From: Adiantum capillus-veneris
Taxonomy: Eukaryota; Streptophyta; Polypodiopsida; Polypodiales; Pteridaceae
Direction of reading: 5' to 3'
DNA length: 64,000 nucleotides
Assembly: GCA_014529385.2 (NCBI GenBank)
Contig: CM043952.1
Span: 62,206,119-62,270,118, forward strand
Made by a program: the position numbers and the translations under genes. A model generated the notes under the pieces. That model ran no database searches, was not told where the DNA came from, and was given only the letters and a program-made list of their open reading frames with translations. This document shows, in pieces, positions 1-12,244 of this stretch (positions within the stretch are counted from its first letter, which is position 1; the number at the start of each line of letters is the position of its first letter).

Positions 1-1151
1 CGGATTGCTGGAACATGTCTGACATTCTTGAGCCATAAAGAAGAGCCATTCTAAAACTTCAACTGCACATCTCCCACTCCAAGTATGTCACAAACCTGCT
101 CATTGCCAAGTCTGACATAATCTTTAGTAGCCACATATGATGTAAACCACTCTTTGTGCGGAGAAACATGTAAAGATGCCCCTGAGTCGATAATCCAATC
201 ACTCATAGCATGTCCATCCTCTGCAGTCAAGAAAACAGAATCAAGATTGCTTGTAAGGAAGATGTCACCAGCTGCTATACCAGAATCACTGTCTGAACCA
301 GATCCTGTGACATTCACCTCTTCAATCTTCACTGAACTCTTCGTTTCATCTTGCTCAGAACTCTTTGTTTTGCCTTTTTCTTGTTTCCACTTCGTACAGT
401 CTCGCTTCATGTGACCCTTCTTGCCACAATGGTAGCATTCTATGTCATCCTTTGACTTCGAATCACGAGAGTTACTTCGGTTTTGTGCCTTCTTACCCTT
501 CTTCTCTTTAAACTGTTGTCTCCCTCGAACGACCAAAGCACTATTGCCTTTGCCTTTGTCAATGTTCTTCCTGTTCACTTCCTCTGTGAGCAAGCTGCCT
601 TCTACATTGGCACTCGTAAGACCTTCTGGCGCGACAGAATTACTTAACGCTGTACGAAAAGTATCCCAACTGTCTGGCAAAGTGATTAAGAGAAACATAG
701 CCTTCACTGAATCTGGAAAGACTATCTCCTGTGCTGTTAACTGGCTGAAAATTGAGTGAAATTCATTCAGATGATTTGACATGGCTGTCCCTTCCTTCAT
801 CTTCAAATCCACCAATTTCTTGAGCCAGTAAATCTGAGAAGCAGCACTTTGTTTTTCGTATATATCACATAGCTTTTGCCATACGCCATACGCTGTAGTC
901 TCTTCTGCTACGTTGAAGTAAACATTTTCTGCCAGTGTCAGCATGATTGTGGAACAAGCTAACTCGTCAAGCTCTTCCCACTCATCTTCAGCCATAAATT
1001 CTGGTCTCTCCCCTTTGAGCTTCAGTGGCTTCACTTGTTTTTTCTGCACCAAAACCTGCCAAATCTGCTTCTTCCAGAATGGAAAGTTTGTGCCATCCAA
1101 CTTCTTTATGTTGTAAAGAGTCTCACTGTGAGAAGATGCCATATCTGCCAA
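1..1151 (-). pseudogene. Ty1/copia gag-protease (5' part of a polyprotein, runs off the window)
   Basis: The reading frame opens with ATG at 1151 and gives 366 residues before a TAG at 51-53. Residues about 15-200 are a copia gag of the UBN2 type (an LDGTNFPFWK motif near the start and a DSWDTFRTALSNS segment). A CCHC zinc knuckle (CYHCGKKGHMKRDC) follows at about 240, then the retropepsin motif WIIDSGASLHVSP at about 325. Gag packages the element RNA and the protease matures the polyprotein. Beyond the TAG the same frame continues to the window edge with NGSSLWLKNVRHVP, the expected pre-integrase segment. The TAG is therefore a nonsense codon inside pol, or conceivably a readthrough site. 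The rest of pol lies outside the window. Family assignment is firm; activity is unlikely. Confidence 0.93.
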
Positions 1152-2194
1152 ACTGTTTACTCCTAAGAAAAATCCGGCAGAGTTTCCCCTGTAAACTGGC
1201 CTCTGTACACAGTAAACAAGCTGTAATCAACAAGCTGAACACCTCTCCTCAGGAACTGTCAGTATTTTTTGAAAATTTTTGACAGAGTCTCCCCTGTAAA
1301 CTGAGCTCTGGGAACCAAAAGATAGCTCAAGAAACAATCATAAATAGCTGACCAGTGACAAATCTAAAAAATCCCTGTAATATGCTGTCCTGTAAGCATA
1401 CACTGTCTTCTCTCTGGGCGATGACAGAACATGTATCTGTCTCAAGACTGAGCCCTGAACAATGCCTCAACGGCCTGACGCATAAGATGCAATCCAGTGT
1501 CTACACAAAGTCATACATCCTAAGGGATAAAAGTCGCCGAAGAGGATGCGTGTAGAGGGGAACTCCAGCAACCTAATCCACCTCACACTGGGTAACCCAG
1601 CCCCCAGTGCTTGGCTTCAAAAAACCTCACACACGACCCTCTCAGATGGCTCAGCAAACTGCCCAGAACTAGCATACATCCTATAATAGACCAATCACTG
1701 TCCTATGACCGCTGCGGCGGTCTGTCTGCTAGCGTGACTCACAACTAGCAGACCCACAATCATAGTACATCAATCTGCAATACATGCCAGTGGTGTCAAG
1801 CCGTCGTATGGCCACACCTCCCCTGGAACCTGGCAAGCACAAGAAGTAGCAATGCAGACTGCAATATATATATCTGATGATATATATGTGTACCTGGTCT
1901 ATAAATGATGCTCTGAAGACGAATAAGTGATGTATGTCGATGTCGATATTGATGTCGACCACCTCCTGCTTGCCAATCTACACAAGACGGATTTCTTTGC
2001 GGTTGAAATCTATCTTCTGCTGTAGTGCTCAGAACGAAATTCTGAGGGCATAAACGGCTTCGAAAGGGGGGTAAAACCCCAGGTCGCCTACTGGAAACGC
2101 TCCCGGAACGCCGAGTGTGAATTTTCAAACTCCGGATCCAGAATCTGCCGGAAAAGTGCGCGCGCGCGCGATTGCGCAAATCCGCACTGAACCA
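1152..2194 (-). other. Untranslated leader of the copia element at the window start
   Basis: This is the stretch between the gag start and the primer-binding site. It has no convincing coding sequence. Near 2100-2170 it is GC-rich with a CG-alternating run (about 2158-2170) that could adopt Z-DNA. The portion 1990-2180 has a diverged same-orientation copy at 24135-24320, so it is a shared part of a copia family rather than unique DNA. Confidence 0.7.
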
Positions 2195-2196
2195 AG

Positions 2197-2208
2197 GCTC
2201 TGATACCA
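2197..2208 (-). promoter_or_regulatory. Primer-binding site of the copia element
   Basis: The minus strand reads TGGTATCAGAGC, the standard plant copia primer site complementary to the 3' end of initiator tRNA-Met. It lies two bases downstream of an LTR end (minus strand ...ACTTCA), as expected for the start of minus-strand DNA synthesis. Confidence 0.93.
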
Positions 2209-2210
2209 AT

Positions 2211-2431
2211 TGAAGTCGCGGAGCGGAGCGTGGGTCGACTCTCTCTCTCACACACACACACAGTGAGCTTACACAGTACACAGTACGCAGAGAACTGTTA
2301 GAAGGGTTATCTCCCAATTCCTTAGTATTCACAAAGAATATGTTAGTATATACAAAGAGTTAGAGGTAAGTGAGTTAGGCGGCCGGCCGGCCATATCCGC
2401 ATAAGAGGCCACTTGGGCTTTAATCCCAACA
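2211..2431 (-). repeat. Probable 5' LTR of the copia element
   Basis: The minus strand begins TGTTGGGATT at 2431 and ends ACTTCA at 2211, directly before the primer site. It contains a short CA/GA dinucleotide run and a GGCCGGCCGGCC block near 2385. The inner boundary is fixed by the primer site. The outer boundary is inferred only from the TG...CA rule, because the partner LTR is outside the window. At 221 bp it is short for a copia LTR, so the outer end could be wrong. Confidence 0.6.
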
Positions 2432-4701
<2,270 letters not shown>

Positions 4702-4780
4702 GAGTGTTGATTGTCCAAGACAAAAGCACAAAAAAGGGAAGTTGTTAGCCAAGGGTTAGCCAAGGACTTGTCAGCTAGAT

Positions 4781-4782
<2 letters not shown>

Positions 4783-4870
<88 letters not shown>
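4783..4870. repeat. Compound (GT)n-(GA)n microsatellite
   Basis: A GT run (4783-4848) switches directly to GA (4849-4870). It lies less than 100 bp from the larger TG array and has the same strand polarity. Confidence 0.97.
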
Positions 4871-4871
<1 letters not shown>

Positions 4872-5415
4872 AATTCAGCAGGGTCTCCTTCTCCTGAAGA
4901 GCTCTCAAGCATGCAAGGTGCTTTGTGAGGGGCCTAGGGATCCTGGAGCTCCCATGCAGACTAGAGTGAACTCCAGGTGGTGGGAGGCAAGTCTGCAAGA
5001 GGAGGGGACTCTCTCAATTAACTAAAGTTGATTTTAGTTAGCTGGGGTCTTTTATGCATGTCCTGACACTTGTCAGGTGAGTGCATGGCCCTTTAATCCT
5101 TCAATTTTACCATTCTAAAAAAAGATTGCCAGCTTAAATGTGAGCTAAAGTGCACATTACGTCTCTATTTTGGACGTCATCAGGTGCGTTAGAAAGCTCT
5201 CTTTAGTGATTTCAAGACGCACACAATGATACACATATTTTATTACATGCGACTAGACTCAAATATTTACAAAAATAGACACGTAAAGTTTAGGGTACTG
5301 CTCCTTGAATTAATGAACGGGGGTACTAAACATCGTTGAGGTAGGCACATTACATTCTTGAGAAATCAAAATGTCCTTAGTTTTGGAGAAAATCTGGGTA
5401 ATCTGTTATAGGGAA
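4871..5415 (-). other. Probable 3' flank of the interrupted chromovirus (3' UTR/LTR, boundary not resolved)
   Basis: This stretch lies immediately 3' of the chromovirus stop codon (5416-5418) when read on the minus strand, so the element's 3' UTR and 3' LTR should begin here. A TGTAATG on the minus strand near 5356 is a possible LTR start. I found no second LTR copy, so this is positional inference. Confidence 0.35.
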
Positions 5416-5436
5416 TCATTCATCTTCCCAGGTAGT
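5416..5436 (-). pseudogene. Chromodomain C-terminal end, separated piece of the chromovirus
   Basis: On the minus strand this encodes a last few residues of chromodomain type (TWEDE) and a TGA stop at 5416-5418. Its upstream continuation (WKDYPEDDA) is on the other side of the copia insertion at 11103. The frame is consistent across the insertion site once the target duplication is taken into account. Confidence 0.8.
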
Positions 5437-5893
5437 TGTTAAGTATGGAGCCTGATTTACCCTTGTAATTTTCTATGGTAAAAGCGCACATTTGTAAGGC
5501 CCCCATTATGAGGAGAAGCCATCGTACGTGAAGGAAAATCACTCACCGGAAACCAAAATTTTCAGAGTCAAGAATCAGGGGTAACTTTAGGGGCCTTGGG
5601 GGTGGAAGCCCCTGAGGCTTTTTTTTTTCCCTCGCCGGAATATTTCTTTTCACCGGAATATTATGGTTGAACGGCGGCCGGAAAGTGGTCGGTTGGCCGG
5701 TGGCCGGTAGTCAATGGCCGGTGGTCGGTGGTCGGAAGTCAATGGCCGGTGTGGCCAGTGGCCGAATTCAAAAGCGGATTTGTCTTCTCAAGGGCAGCCA
5801 CACATGGGCGGATTGGAGGGTCCGATTTGGACTTATTCGCACAAGGGCGGCTACACATGGCTACCTCTCATAAGAGAGGGCAGCCCTTTTGGC

Positions 5894-5903
5894 CTATAAA
5901 AGG
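5894..5903 (+). promoter_or_regulatory. TATA box of the copia LTR promoter
   Basis: CTATAAAAGG in the 5' LTR, with an identical copy at about 10723-10732 in the 3' LTR. Position and sequence suit a Pol II core promoter; no start site can be seen directly. Confidence 0.7.
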
Positions 5904-6128
5904 AGGCCATTTCTACACACATTTCATAGTGTGAAGTTGATGCAACAAGGTGAGTGTGAAGTTGATGCAACAAGGTGAGTGTGAGGTGGTGAGAGTGAAG
6001 CAAGGCGGGAGCCCTATTAAGGGTTTAATCCCTTTGTAAACTACTACGTCTTTTGAAGTGCTAAAGCCATTGAGTGGCTGCTTTCCTGTGGACGTAGCCC
6101 ACATTGGGTGAACCATGTATATCGTGTG

Positions 6129-6131
<3 letters not shown>

Positions 6132-6195
<64 letters not shown>
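6132..6195. repeat. (CT)n microsatellite inside the copia 5' LTR
   Basis: About 32 CT units in the transcribed part of the LTR. The matching tract in the 3' LTR (10935-11014) is longer, and the solo LTR at 38057/55906 has almost none, so the tract is expanding and contracting within one family. Confidence 0.95.
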
Positions 6196-6198
<3 letters not shown>

Positions 6199-6270
6199 TG
6201 TGAAATCTATCTCTCTCCATTAAGTAATCTACTCAAATATCTATTTAGCTACGTCTTATTTCCTAACAAC

Positions 6271-6282
6271 TGGTATCAGAGC
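6271..6282 (+). promoter_or_regulatory. Primer-binding site of the nested copia element
   Basis: TGGTATCAGAGC lies two bases after the LTR end and is complementary to the 3' end of initiator tRNA-Met. Confidence 0.96.
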
Positions 6283-6332
6283 AAGGTTTGCTTGTAGATA
6301 AATTATCTCAAGGAAAGAATTCCTTGAATTGA

Positions 6333-7142
6333 GTGGGAGTTATGGCGGAGGAAGGGAAGCTCAAGATTGAGAAGTTCAACGACAAAAACTACCAACATTG
6401 GAAGATGGAGATTGAAGACTATCTCTACCAGAAGGATCTCTATTTTCCACTAAGCGGTCTTGAGAAGAAGCCCGCAACAATGGCAGATGAAGCATGGATT
6501 GTCCTTGATCGAAAGGCACTGGGAACAATCCGGTTAAGCTTGGCGTCAACGGTGGCCTTCAATGTTTTGGAGATGAAGACCACGGAGGACTTGATGAAGT
6601 CACTTGACGACTTCTACAAGAAACCATCGGCATCCAATAAGGTATTTCTTATGAAGCGCTCGTTCAATCTAAAGATGCCAGAGAATGGTTCAGTTGCAGA
6701 ACACCTAAATGACTTTAACACAAACATAAGTCAACTTCGATCGGTGAAAATCAATTTCGATGACGAAGTGCGAGCTCTCCTTATACTATCATCTCTACCA
6801 GATAGTTGGGACAGCCTTGTGATGGCTGTAAGTAATTCTATTTCTGGCACAAATACTCTTAAGTTTGATGATGTTGTGGGTGTTCTCCTAAGCGAGGAAA
6901 TACAAAGGAGAAGCACATGCTAATCATCAAGTGCTGCACTGTCAGTGGAAACAAGAGGAAGGCCTAAGGAGAGGTTCAAAAACCAAAAAGGTCGTGATCG
7001 CTCAAGGCGGAGCAAGTCACACACAAAGTCAATTCTTGAATGTTGGAAGTGCGGCAAGAAGGGCCACGTCAAGAAGGATTTCTAGTCCAAGAAGAAGAAG
7101 GAGACAGAGTCTCAAGAAAACAAGCCAACTTCGGAGGCCAAT
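6333..7142 (+). pseudogene. Copia gag with two in-frame stops
   Basis: The frame from 6333 gives a UBN2-type gag (KFNDKNYQHWK near the start, LPDSWDSLVMAVSNS later) of 196 residues up to a TAA at 6921-6923. The same frame continues past the TAA through a basic region to a zinc knuckle (CWKCGKKGHVKKD) whose last cysteine has become phenylalanine, directly followed by TAG at 7083-7085. The frame then enters the protease. Gag would form the particle and bind RNA. The two stops and the lost zinc ligand make this copy non-functional. Confidence 0.9.
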
Positions 7143-7883
7143 GTGGCAGGTAAAGTAGAGCAAGATGCTCTAATTCTCTCATTAGACAATGTGTCTAATT
7201 CCTGGATAGTAGATTACGGGGCTTCATTCCATGCGACACCACACAAGCAACATTTCCAAGACTACACCAAAGGTAATTTTGGCTATGTATACTTGGGAGA
7301 TGATGAAGCTTGTGAGATTGTCGGCAAAGGTACAGTTTCTGTCAAAACTGCTAATGGAAATGAGTGGAAGCTTAAAGATGCTAGGCATGTTCCTTCTCTT
7401 CGCAAAAATTTGATCTCTACAGGACAATTGGATGATGAAGGTCACAACATTGCATGCGGAAACAAAAGGTGGAAGATCTCAAAGGGATCTTTGGTGGTTG
7501 CCAAGGGAGAAAAAGTCGGTACACTTTACTTGTCTACTATTAGCACGCAACCTTCAGCTTGTGCAGCAACTACAGAAGTTGACAGTGCGGTGTGGCACTA
7601 CCGACTTGGGCATTTGAGTACCAAAGGAATGCAAATCCTTCAAACAAAGAAGTTTCTACCAGGTTTGAAAGAAGTGGACTTAGAGTTCTGTGAAGATTGT
7701 GTTTATGGTAAACAAAAGAGGGTAAAATTTCAAAAATCAGGAAATGAAAGAAAAAATAAAAAACTTGAGTTGGTTCATTCTGATGTTTGGGGTCCTACAA
7801 GTACACCATCACTTGGTGGCTCATTGTACTATGTAACATTCATAGACGATGCGACTAGAAAAACTTTATGTCATGAAGAATAA
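7143..7883 (+). pseudogene. Copia protease and N-terminal integrase
   Basis: In the same frame as gag, 246 residues. The retropepsin motif reads WIVDYGASFHATP: the catalytic aspartate is present but DSG has become DYG. A pre-integrase GAG segment follows (WHYRLGHLS with the H and the later CEDCVYGKQ cysteines of the zinc-binding domain), then the start of the integrase core with the first aspartate region (HSDVWGP). The frame ends at 7881-7883 because of an indel near 7865, and the next block is in another frame. Confidence 0.88.
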
Positions 7884-7888
7884 ATCAG

Positions 7889-8848
7889 ATGTCACTATTT
7901 TCCATATTTCAAAGGTGGAAAGCCTTTGTGGTGAATGAAACAGGTACCAAGGTTAAATGCCTCAGATCCGACAATGGAGGCGAATATTGCAACCAAGCTT
8001 TTGAAAGCTTTTGTGCCAGCAATGGCATTCGGAGGCAAAGGACACCTCAACAAAATGGGATTTCGGAAAGGATGAACAGGACAATCATGGAGCGAGCACG
8101 AAGCATGTGGCTACATGAAGGCCTACCGCTTGAGCTTTGGGTGGAAGCTGTAAGTACGTCTATGTACTTAATCAATCGGTCACCCTCAACGGCATTGGAT
8201 GGGGGAGTTCCAGAAGAGGCATGGACAGGTAAACCGGTGAATTATGCATTTCTCAAAGTGTTTGGGTATGAGGCTTTCATGCACATAGATAGAAGCCTAA
8301 GATCAAAGCTAGATGCAAAGTCCAAAAAGTGTTTCTTCATTGGCTATGGAGAAGGTGACTTTGGGTATCGCCTATGGAATGCTGAAGATGGTAAAATCTT
8401 AAGGAGTAGAGATGTAATTTTTAATGAACAAAATATGTACAAAGATTACTTAGAAAGAAAACAAACAAAAGAAACAGGTGATGAGTACATGGAGCTTGAG
8501 GACGGTGAAGACTCAAGGACTGCAAACGGTGACAATGTGCAACAACGTCAACCAAATGAGGAGCCTCAACCTATTCCCCGAAGATCTACAAGAGCAAGTA
8601 GACCTCCAGAACGGTTTTTTCTTTTCTTCAACCATCTCTTGATCTCAAATTCTGGAGAGCCGGAATCATACAAAGAAGCTATGCAACATGAATCCAAAGA
8701 AGAATGGATGAAGAGCATGCAAGTGGAGATGGACTCACTACATCGCAACCAAACATGGGAATTGGTTGAGTTGCCTAAAGGTAAGCGGGCACTTCAAAAC
8801 AAATGGGTGTACAAGGTGAAGAAAGAAGAAGGTGGGAAGAAAAGGTAA
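7889..8848 (+). pseudogene. Copia integrase core to start of reverse transcriptase
   Basis: 319 residues in a shifted frame. The integrase core carries LRSDNGGEY (second aspartate) and RTPQQNGISERMNRT (glutamate). The RKTK-like GKPVNYAFLKVFGYEAF segment and an acidic linker follow, then the N-terminus of RT (ESYKEAMQHESKEEWMKSM, TWELVELPKG, NKWVYKVK). A TAA at 8846-8848 interrupts the frame, which continues in register into the next block. Integrase joins the cDNA to the host genome. Confidence 0.9.
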
Positions 8849-8860
8849 AAGTCTAGGCTT

Positions 8861-9340
8861 GTGGTAAAAGGTTTTTCTCAAAAGAAAGGTATTGACTTCA
8901 ATGAAATATTTTCTCCTGTTGTAAAAATGAACTCAATTAGGCTTGTCTTAAGCCTTGTGGCTGCTCATGATCTAAATCTCGAGCAAATGGATGCAAATAC
9001 GGCATTCCCTCATGGTGACTTAGAGGAGGAAATCTACATGCTTCAACCAAAGGGGTATGAAGTAAAAGGTAAGGAGAAAATGGTTTGCAGATTAAAGAAG
9101 AGCTTGTATGGTTTAAAGCAAGCATCAAGACAATGGTACTTGAAGTTTGATCGATGGATGTTGGATCATGGATTCACAAGATGCAACTCGAATCACTGCG
9201 TCTACACGGAGAATTTGGGAGATGGTAAATTCATCATCCTAATGTTGTATGTTGATGACATGTTGATTGCAAGTGCTAACATGCAGGACATCAAAGACCT
9301 AAAAGAGGAGTTGTCTAAATCTTTTTCAATGAAAGATTAG
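8861..9340 (+). pseudogene. Copia reverse transcriptase palm
   Basis: 159 residues. It has the copia RT signatures: VKGFSQKKGIDFNEIFSPV, MDANTAFPHGDLEEEIYM (first catalytic aspartate), LKKSLYGLKQASRQWY and the YVDDML catalytic loop. It is in the same frame as the previous block. A one-base deletion at about 9337 creates the TAG that ends it. Confidence 0.92.
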
Positions 9341-9363
9341 GTGCTGCAAAGATTATACTTGGT

Positions 9364-10211
9364 ATGAAAATATCAAGGGACAGGACGAAGAAGACGATAA
9401 AGCTATCTCAAGAAGATTACACCAAGAAGGTACTAGAAAGGTTTGCAATGCAAAATGCAAAACCAGTTTCTACACCTTTGGCAGGTCACTTTAAACTAAC
9501 GAAGGATATGTGTCCAAAGACACAAGAGGAGATAGACTACATGTCTAAAGTTCCATATGTTGCAGCGGTAGGTTCTCTAATGTATGCTATGGTCTGGACA
9601 AGGCCAGACATTGCACATGCAGTGGGAGTTGTGAGTAGGTTCATGGACAACCCAGGTAAAAAGCATTGGCAAGCTGTGAAGTGGATACTTAGGTATCTAA
9701 AAGGGACAACAACAAATGCTTTGTATTTTGGAGGAACTGGTATTTTTCTAGAAGGTTATGCTGATGCAGATATGGCAGGTGACAAAGATACTCGAAGGAG
9801 CACTACTGGCTATGTGTTCACGGTTGGAGGCACAACAATAAGCTGGGATTCAAAGCTGCAGAAAGTGGTTTCACTTTCTACCACGGAAGCAGAGTATGTA
9901 GCAATGATGGAGGCAAGCAAAGAAATGTTGTGGCTTCACAGATTCTTAGAAGAGCTTGGATTCAAACAAGACAATTGTGTCTTGTACAGTGATAGCTAAA
10001 GCGCTATCCATCTTGCGAAGAACTCAGCCTTTCATTCAAGGACAAAGCACATTGAGGTGAGATATCACTTCATACGCACTCTTTTGGAAGAGGGACATCT
10101 AAAGCTAGGAAAGGTGCATACAAGTGAAAATCCTGCAGACATGTTTACATTAAAGGTGGTCAACAAGGAGAAGTTGAGCTTTTGCTCATCTTCAATCAGC
10201 ATTCAAGGATA
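9364..10211 (+). pseudogene. Copia RT thumb and RNase H
   Basis: The open part runs to 9999 (211 residues, MKISRDRTKKTIKLSQEDY through VLYSDS). It covers the RT thumb, the connection (SLMYAMVWTRPDIAHAVGVVSRFM) and RNase H with YADADMAGD, STTEAEYVA and the YSDS aspartate. A TAA follows YSDS at 9997-9999. The same frame then continues SAIHLAKNSAFHSRTKHIEVRYHF to a natural end near 10211. RNase H would degrade the RNA template. Confidence 0.9.
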
Positions 10212-10255
10212 AGAAGCTAGAATGGAAAGCAGTCACATGTTGGTTTGGAGATCAG

Positions 10256-10271
10256 TCTCCATGTGGGAGAT
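10256..10271 (+). promoter_or_regulatory. Polypurine tract of the nested copia element
   Basis: A purine-rich ATGTGGGAGAT block directly abuts the 3' LTR start. This is the usual plus-strand primer in plant copia elements. Confidence 0.8.
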
Positions 10272-10930
10272 TGTTAAGTATGGAGCCTGATTTACCCTTG
10301 TAATTTTCTGTGGTAAAAGCGCACATTTGTAAGGCCCCCATTATGAGGAGAAGCCATCATGTGTGAAGGAAAATCACTCACCGGAAACCAAAATTTTCAG
10401 AGTCAAGAATCAGGGGCAACTTTAGGGGCCTTGGGGGCGGAAGCCCTTGAGGCTTTTTTTTTTCCCTCGCCGGAATATTATGGCCGGACGGCGGCCGGAA
10501 AGTGGTCGGAAAACAATCGTCGGTTGGCCGGTGGCCGGTAGTCAATGGCCGATGGCCGGTGGTCGAAAGTCAATGGCCGGTGGCCGGTGGCCGAATTCAA
10601 AAGCGGACTTGTCTTCTCAAGGGTGGCCACACATGGGTGGATTGGAGGGTCCGATTTGGACTTATTCGCACAAGGGCAGCTACACATGGCTGCCTCTCAT
10701 AAGAGAGGGAAGCCCTTTTGGCCTATAAAAGGAGGCCATTTCTACACACATTTCATAGTGTGAAGTTGATGCAACAAGGTGAGTGTGAGGTGGTGAGAGT
10801 GAAGCAAGGCGGGAGCTCTATTAAGGGTTTAATCCCTTTGTAAACTACTTCTTCTTTTGAAGTACTAAAGCCATTGAGTGGCTGCTTTCCTGTGGACGTA
10901 GACCACATTGGGTGAGCCATGTATATCGTG

Positions 10931-11017
<87 letters not shown>

Positions 11018-11102
11018 CTATAATCTCTTGTGTGTGAAATCTATCTCTCTCCATTAAGTAATCTACTCAAATATCTATTTAGCTACGTCTTATTTCCTAA
11101 CA
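10272..11102 (+). repeat. 3' LTR of the nested copia element
   Basis: 831 bp, same termini as the 5' LTR. It contains the TATA box copy at about 10723-10732 and a (CT)n tract at 10935-11014 that is longer than in the 5' LTR. Confidence 0.95.
10935..11014. repeat. (CT)n microsatellite inside the copia 3' LTR
   Basis: About 40 CT units, in the same LTR position as the 6132-6195 tract. Confidence 0.95.
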
Positions 11103-11952
11103 ATAGCATCATCTTCAGGGTAGTCCTTCCATTGGAGTAGGTGCTCTCTAAGTGTCCTGTTTCTAAGGTTTCTTTCCCTGTATTCTAGGATTCTATCAGG
11201 TTGAAGCTCAAGAGTCCCTTGGTTGGGCATAACAATTTGTTCATCATCAAGAACATGATATGTGTTGGAGATGTATTTCTTCAATTTGATAACATGGAAT
11301 ACATTATGAACCTTGAGATGAGAGGGTTGACTTTCTATGTTCTTTTCTATCAGATAGGGTCCACAATATCTATAGCTAAGCTTCTAATACTTGCCCAAAG
11401 ATAGATTACTTTTCTTTGGCTTTACTCTCAAGAAAACTTGATCTCCAAGCTTGAAGATTCTTTCCGATCTGCTTTGGTCTGCATACTTGTTTTGTCGATC
11501 CTTAGCAGCTTGAATGTCTTTACGTATTGCCTTAGTTTGGGCCTCCATATCTTCTAGCATTTTCTTGGAAGCTTCAACTCTTATAGTTGGATCTAAGAAA
11601 TTTAAAGGTGATAAACAATCATGACCATAAAGTGCACAGAAAGGTGTCATTCCAATGCTTTGATGGTGGGATGCATTATATGCAAATTCCACTAGGGCAA
11701 GTATTGGATCCACTTGTTAGGTTCTCTTCCACAATATGCTCTTAGGATGTCTTCAATGACTTGATTCACATGTTTAGTTTGACCATTGGTCTGAGGATGA
11801 TAGGCTGTACTAAAATCCAACTAAGTACCAATGGTTGTAAATAGTGAAGTCCAAAAGTCGGAAGTGAACTTAGTATCTTGGTCGCTCACTATCCGGATTG
11901 GAAGTCCATGAAGTCAAAAAATCTCCTTGACAAGAGTTGGGCTACATTTGAG
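11103..11952 (-). pseudogene. Chromovirus (Ty3/gypsy) integrase core, C-terminal domain and chromodomain
   Basis: Read on the minus strand from 11952. The integrase core shows [11 protein letters not shown] (aspartate) and YHPQTNGQTKHVNQVIED. In that last motif the expected catalytic glutamate is lysine. A TGA interrupts the frame before LHGLPIR and a TAG interrupts it after TTIGT. The region 11384-11713 continues with FAYNASHHQSIGMTPF and a GPY-like module (KLGDQVFLRVKPKKSNLSLGKY). The region 11103-11284 encodes a chromodomain start (WKDYPEDDA), cut there by the copia insertion and completed at 5416-5436. Chromodomains steer integration to heterochromatin. Upstream gag, protease and RT are missing. 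Confidence 0.88.
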
Positions 11953-12244
11953 GCAATATAGGTGTTGGAATTAGGGTTGCAGAGAAATGCACACAGCTTG
12001 GAGAAGCCGAAGGAAGCTCAAGGCACACAATAGAGAGTGAGTTACTTAGTGTGCAATGGAAAGATAGATAGCCCTAGAGTGATGGACGTATATACAATGC
12101 TCGGGGGGAAAAACGCCCCAGTGGTCCTAGTGTGTTCACACACATCACTACCACATGTATATGGTAAAAAATCCCCCCTGGAGTGATGCCGTGAACAAGA
12201 GCTGGCACTTGAGTAAAGGGAAATGTCATGCCCTGAGGACATGA
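11953..12244 (-). repeat. Probable 3' LTR of a second minus-strand copia
   Basis: On the minus strand this follows the RNase H stop of the copia below and ends ...TTCCAACA at 11953, exactly where chromovirus integrase sequence begins. That end is well defined. The LTR start near 12228 is uncertain because no partner LTR exists here. It contains a run of G/C homopolymers (about 12100-12175). Confidence 0.5.

Larger units (their letters stand above)
5437..6268 (+). repeat. 5' LTR of the nested copia element
   Basis: 832 bp. It carries a GGCCGGTGG-type short tandem repeat region (about 5665-5765), a CTATAAAAGG TATA box at about 5894-5903 and a (CT)n tract (6132-6195). Relative to the 3' LTR it has an extra tandem copy of a 24-bp block near 5935-5980 and lacks a short block near 10510. 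Transcription of the element would start shortly after the TATA box. Confidence 0.95.
5437..11102 (+). mobile_element. Complete but defective Ty1/copia retrotransposon nested in a chromovirus
   Basis: Two long terminal repeats (5437-6268 and 10272-11102) begin TGTTAAGTATGG and end CCTAACA, with a tRNA-Met primer site, gag-pol and a polypurine tract between them. The 5.7-kb element lies in the chromodomain codons of a minus-strand gypsy element. The five flanking bases are GTAGT on the left and ATAGC on the right. Each differs by one transition from a shared GTAGC, so they look like an aged 5-bp target duplication. Gag-pol is in one frame as far as integrase, interrupted by at least three stop codons and then by frameshifts, so the copy is dead. 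Confidence 0.95.

Noticed and set aside
1796-2332. 178-residue open frame on the minus strand
   Set aside because: It overlaps the copia LTR, primer site and leader and has no domain.
5667-5934. Gly/Trp-rich open frames, also seen at 10447-10763 and 55327-55683
   Set aside because: They are translations of the GGCCGGTGG-type repeat in the copia LTR family.
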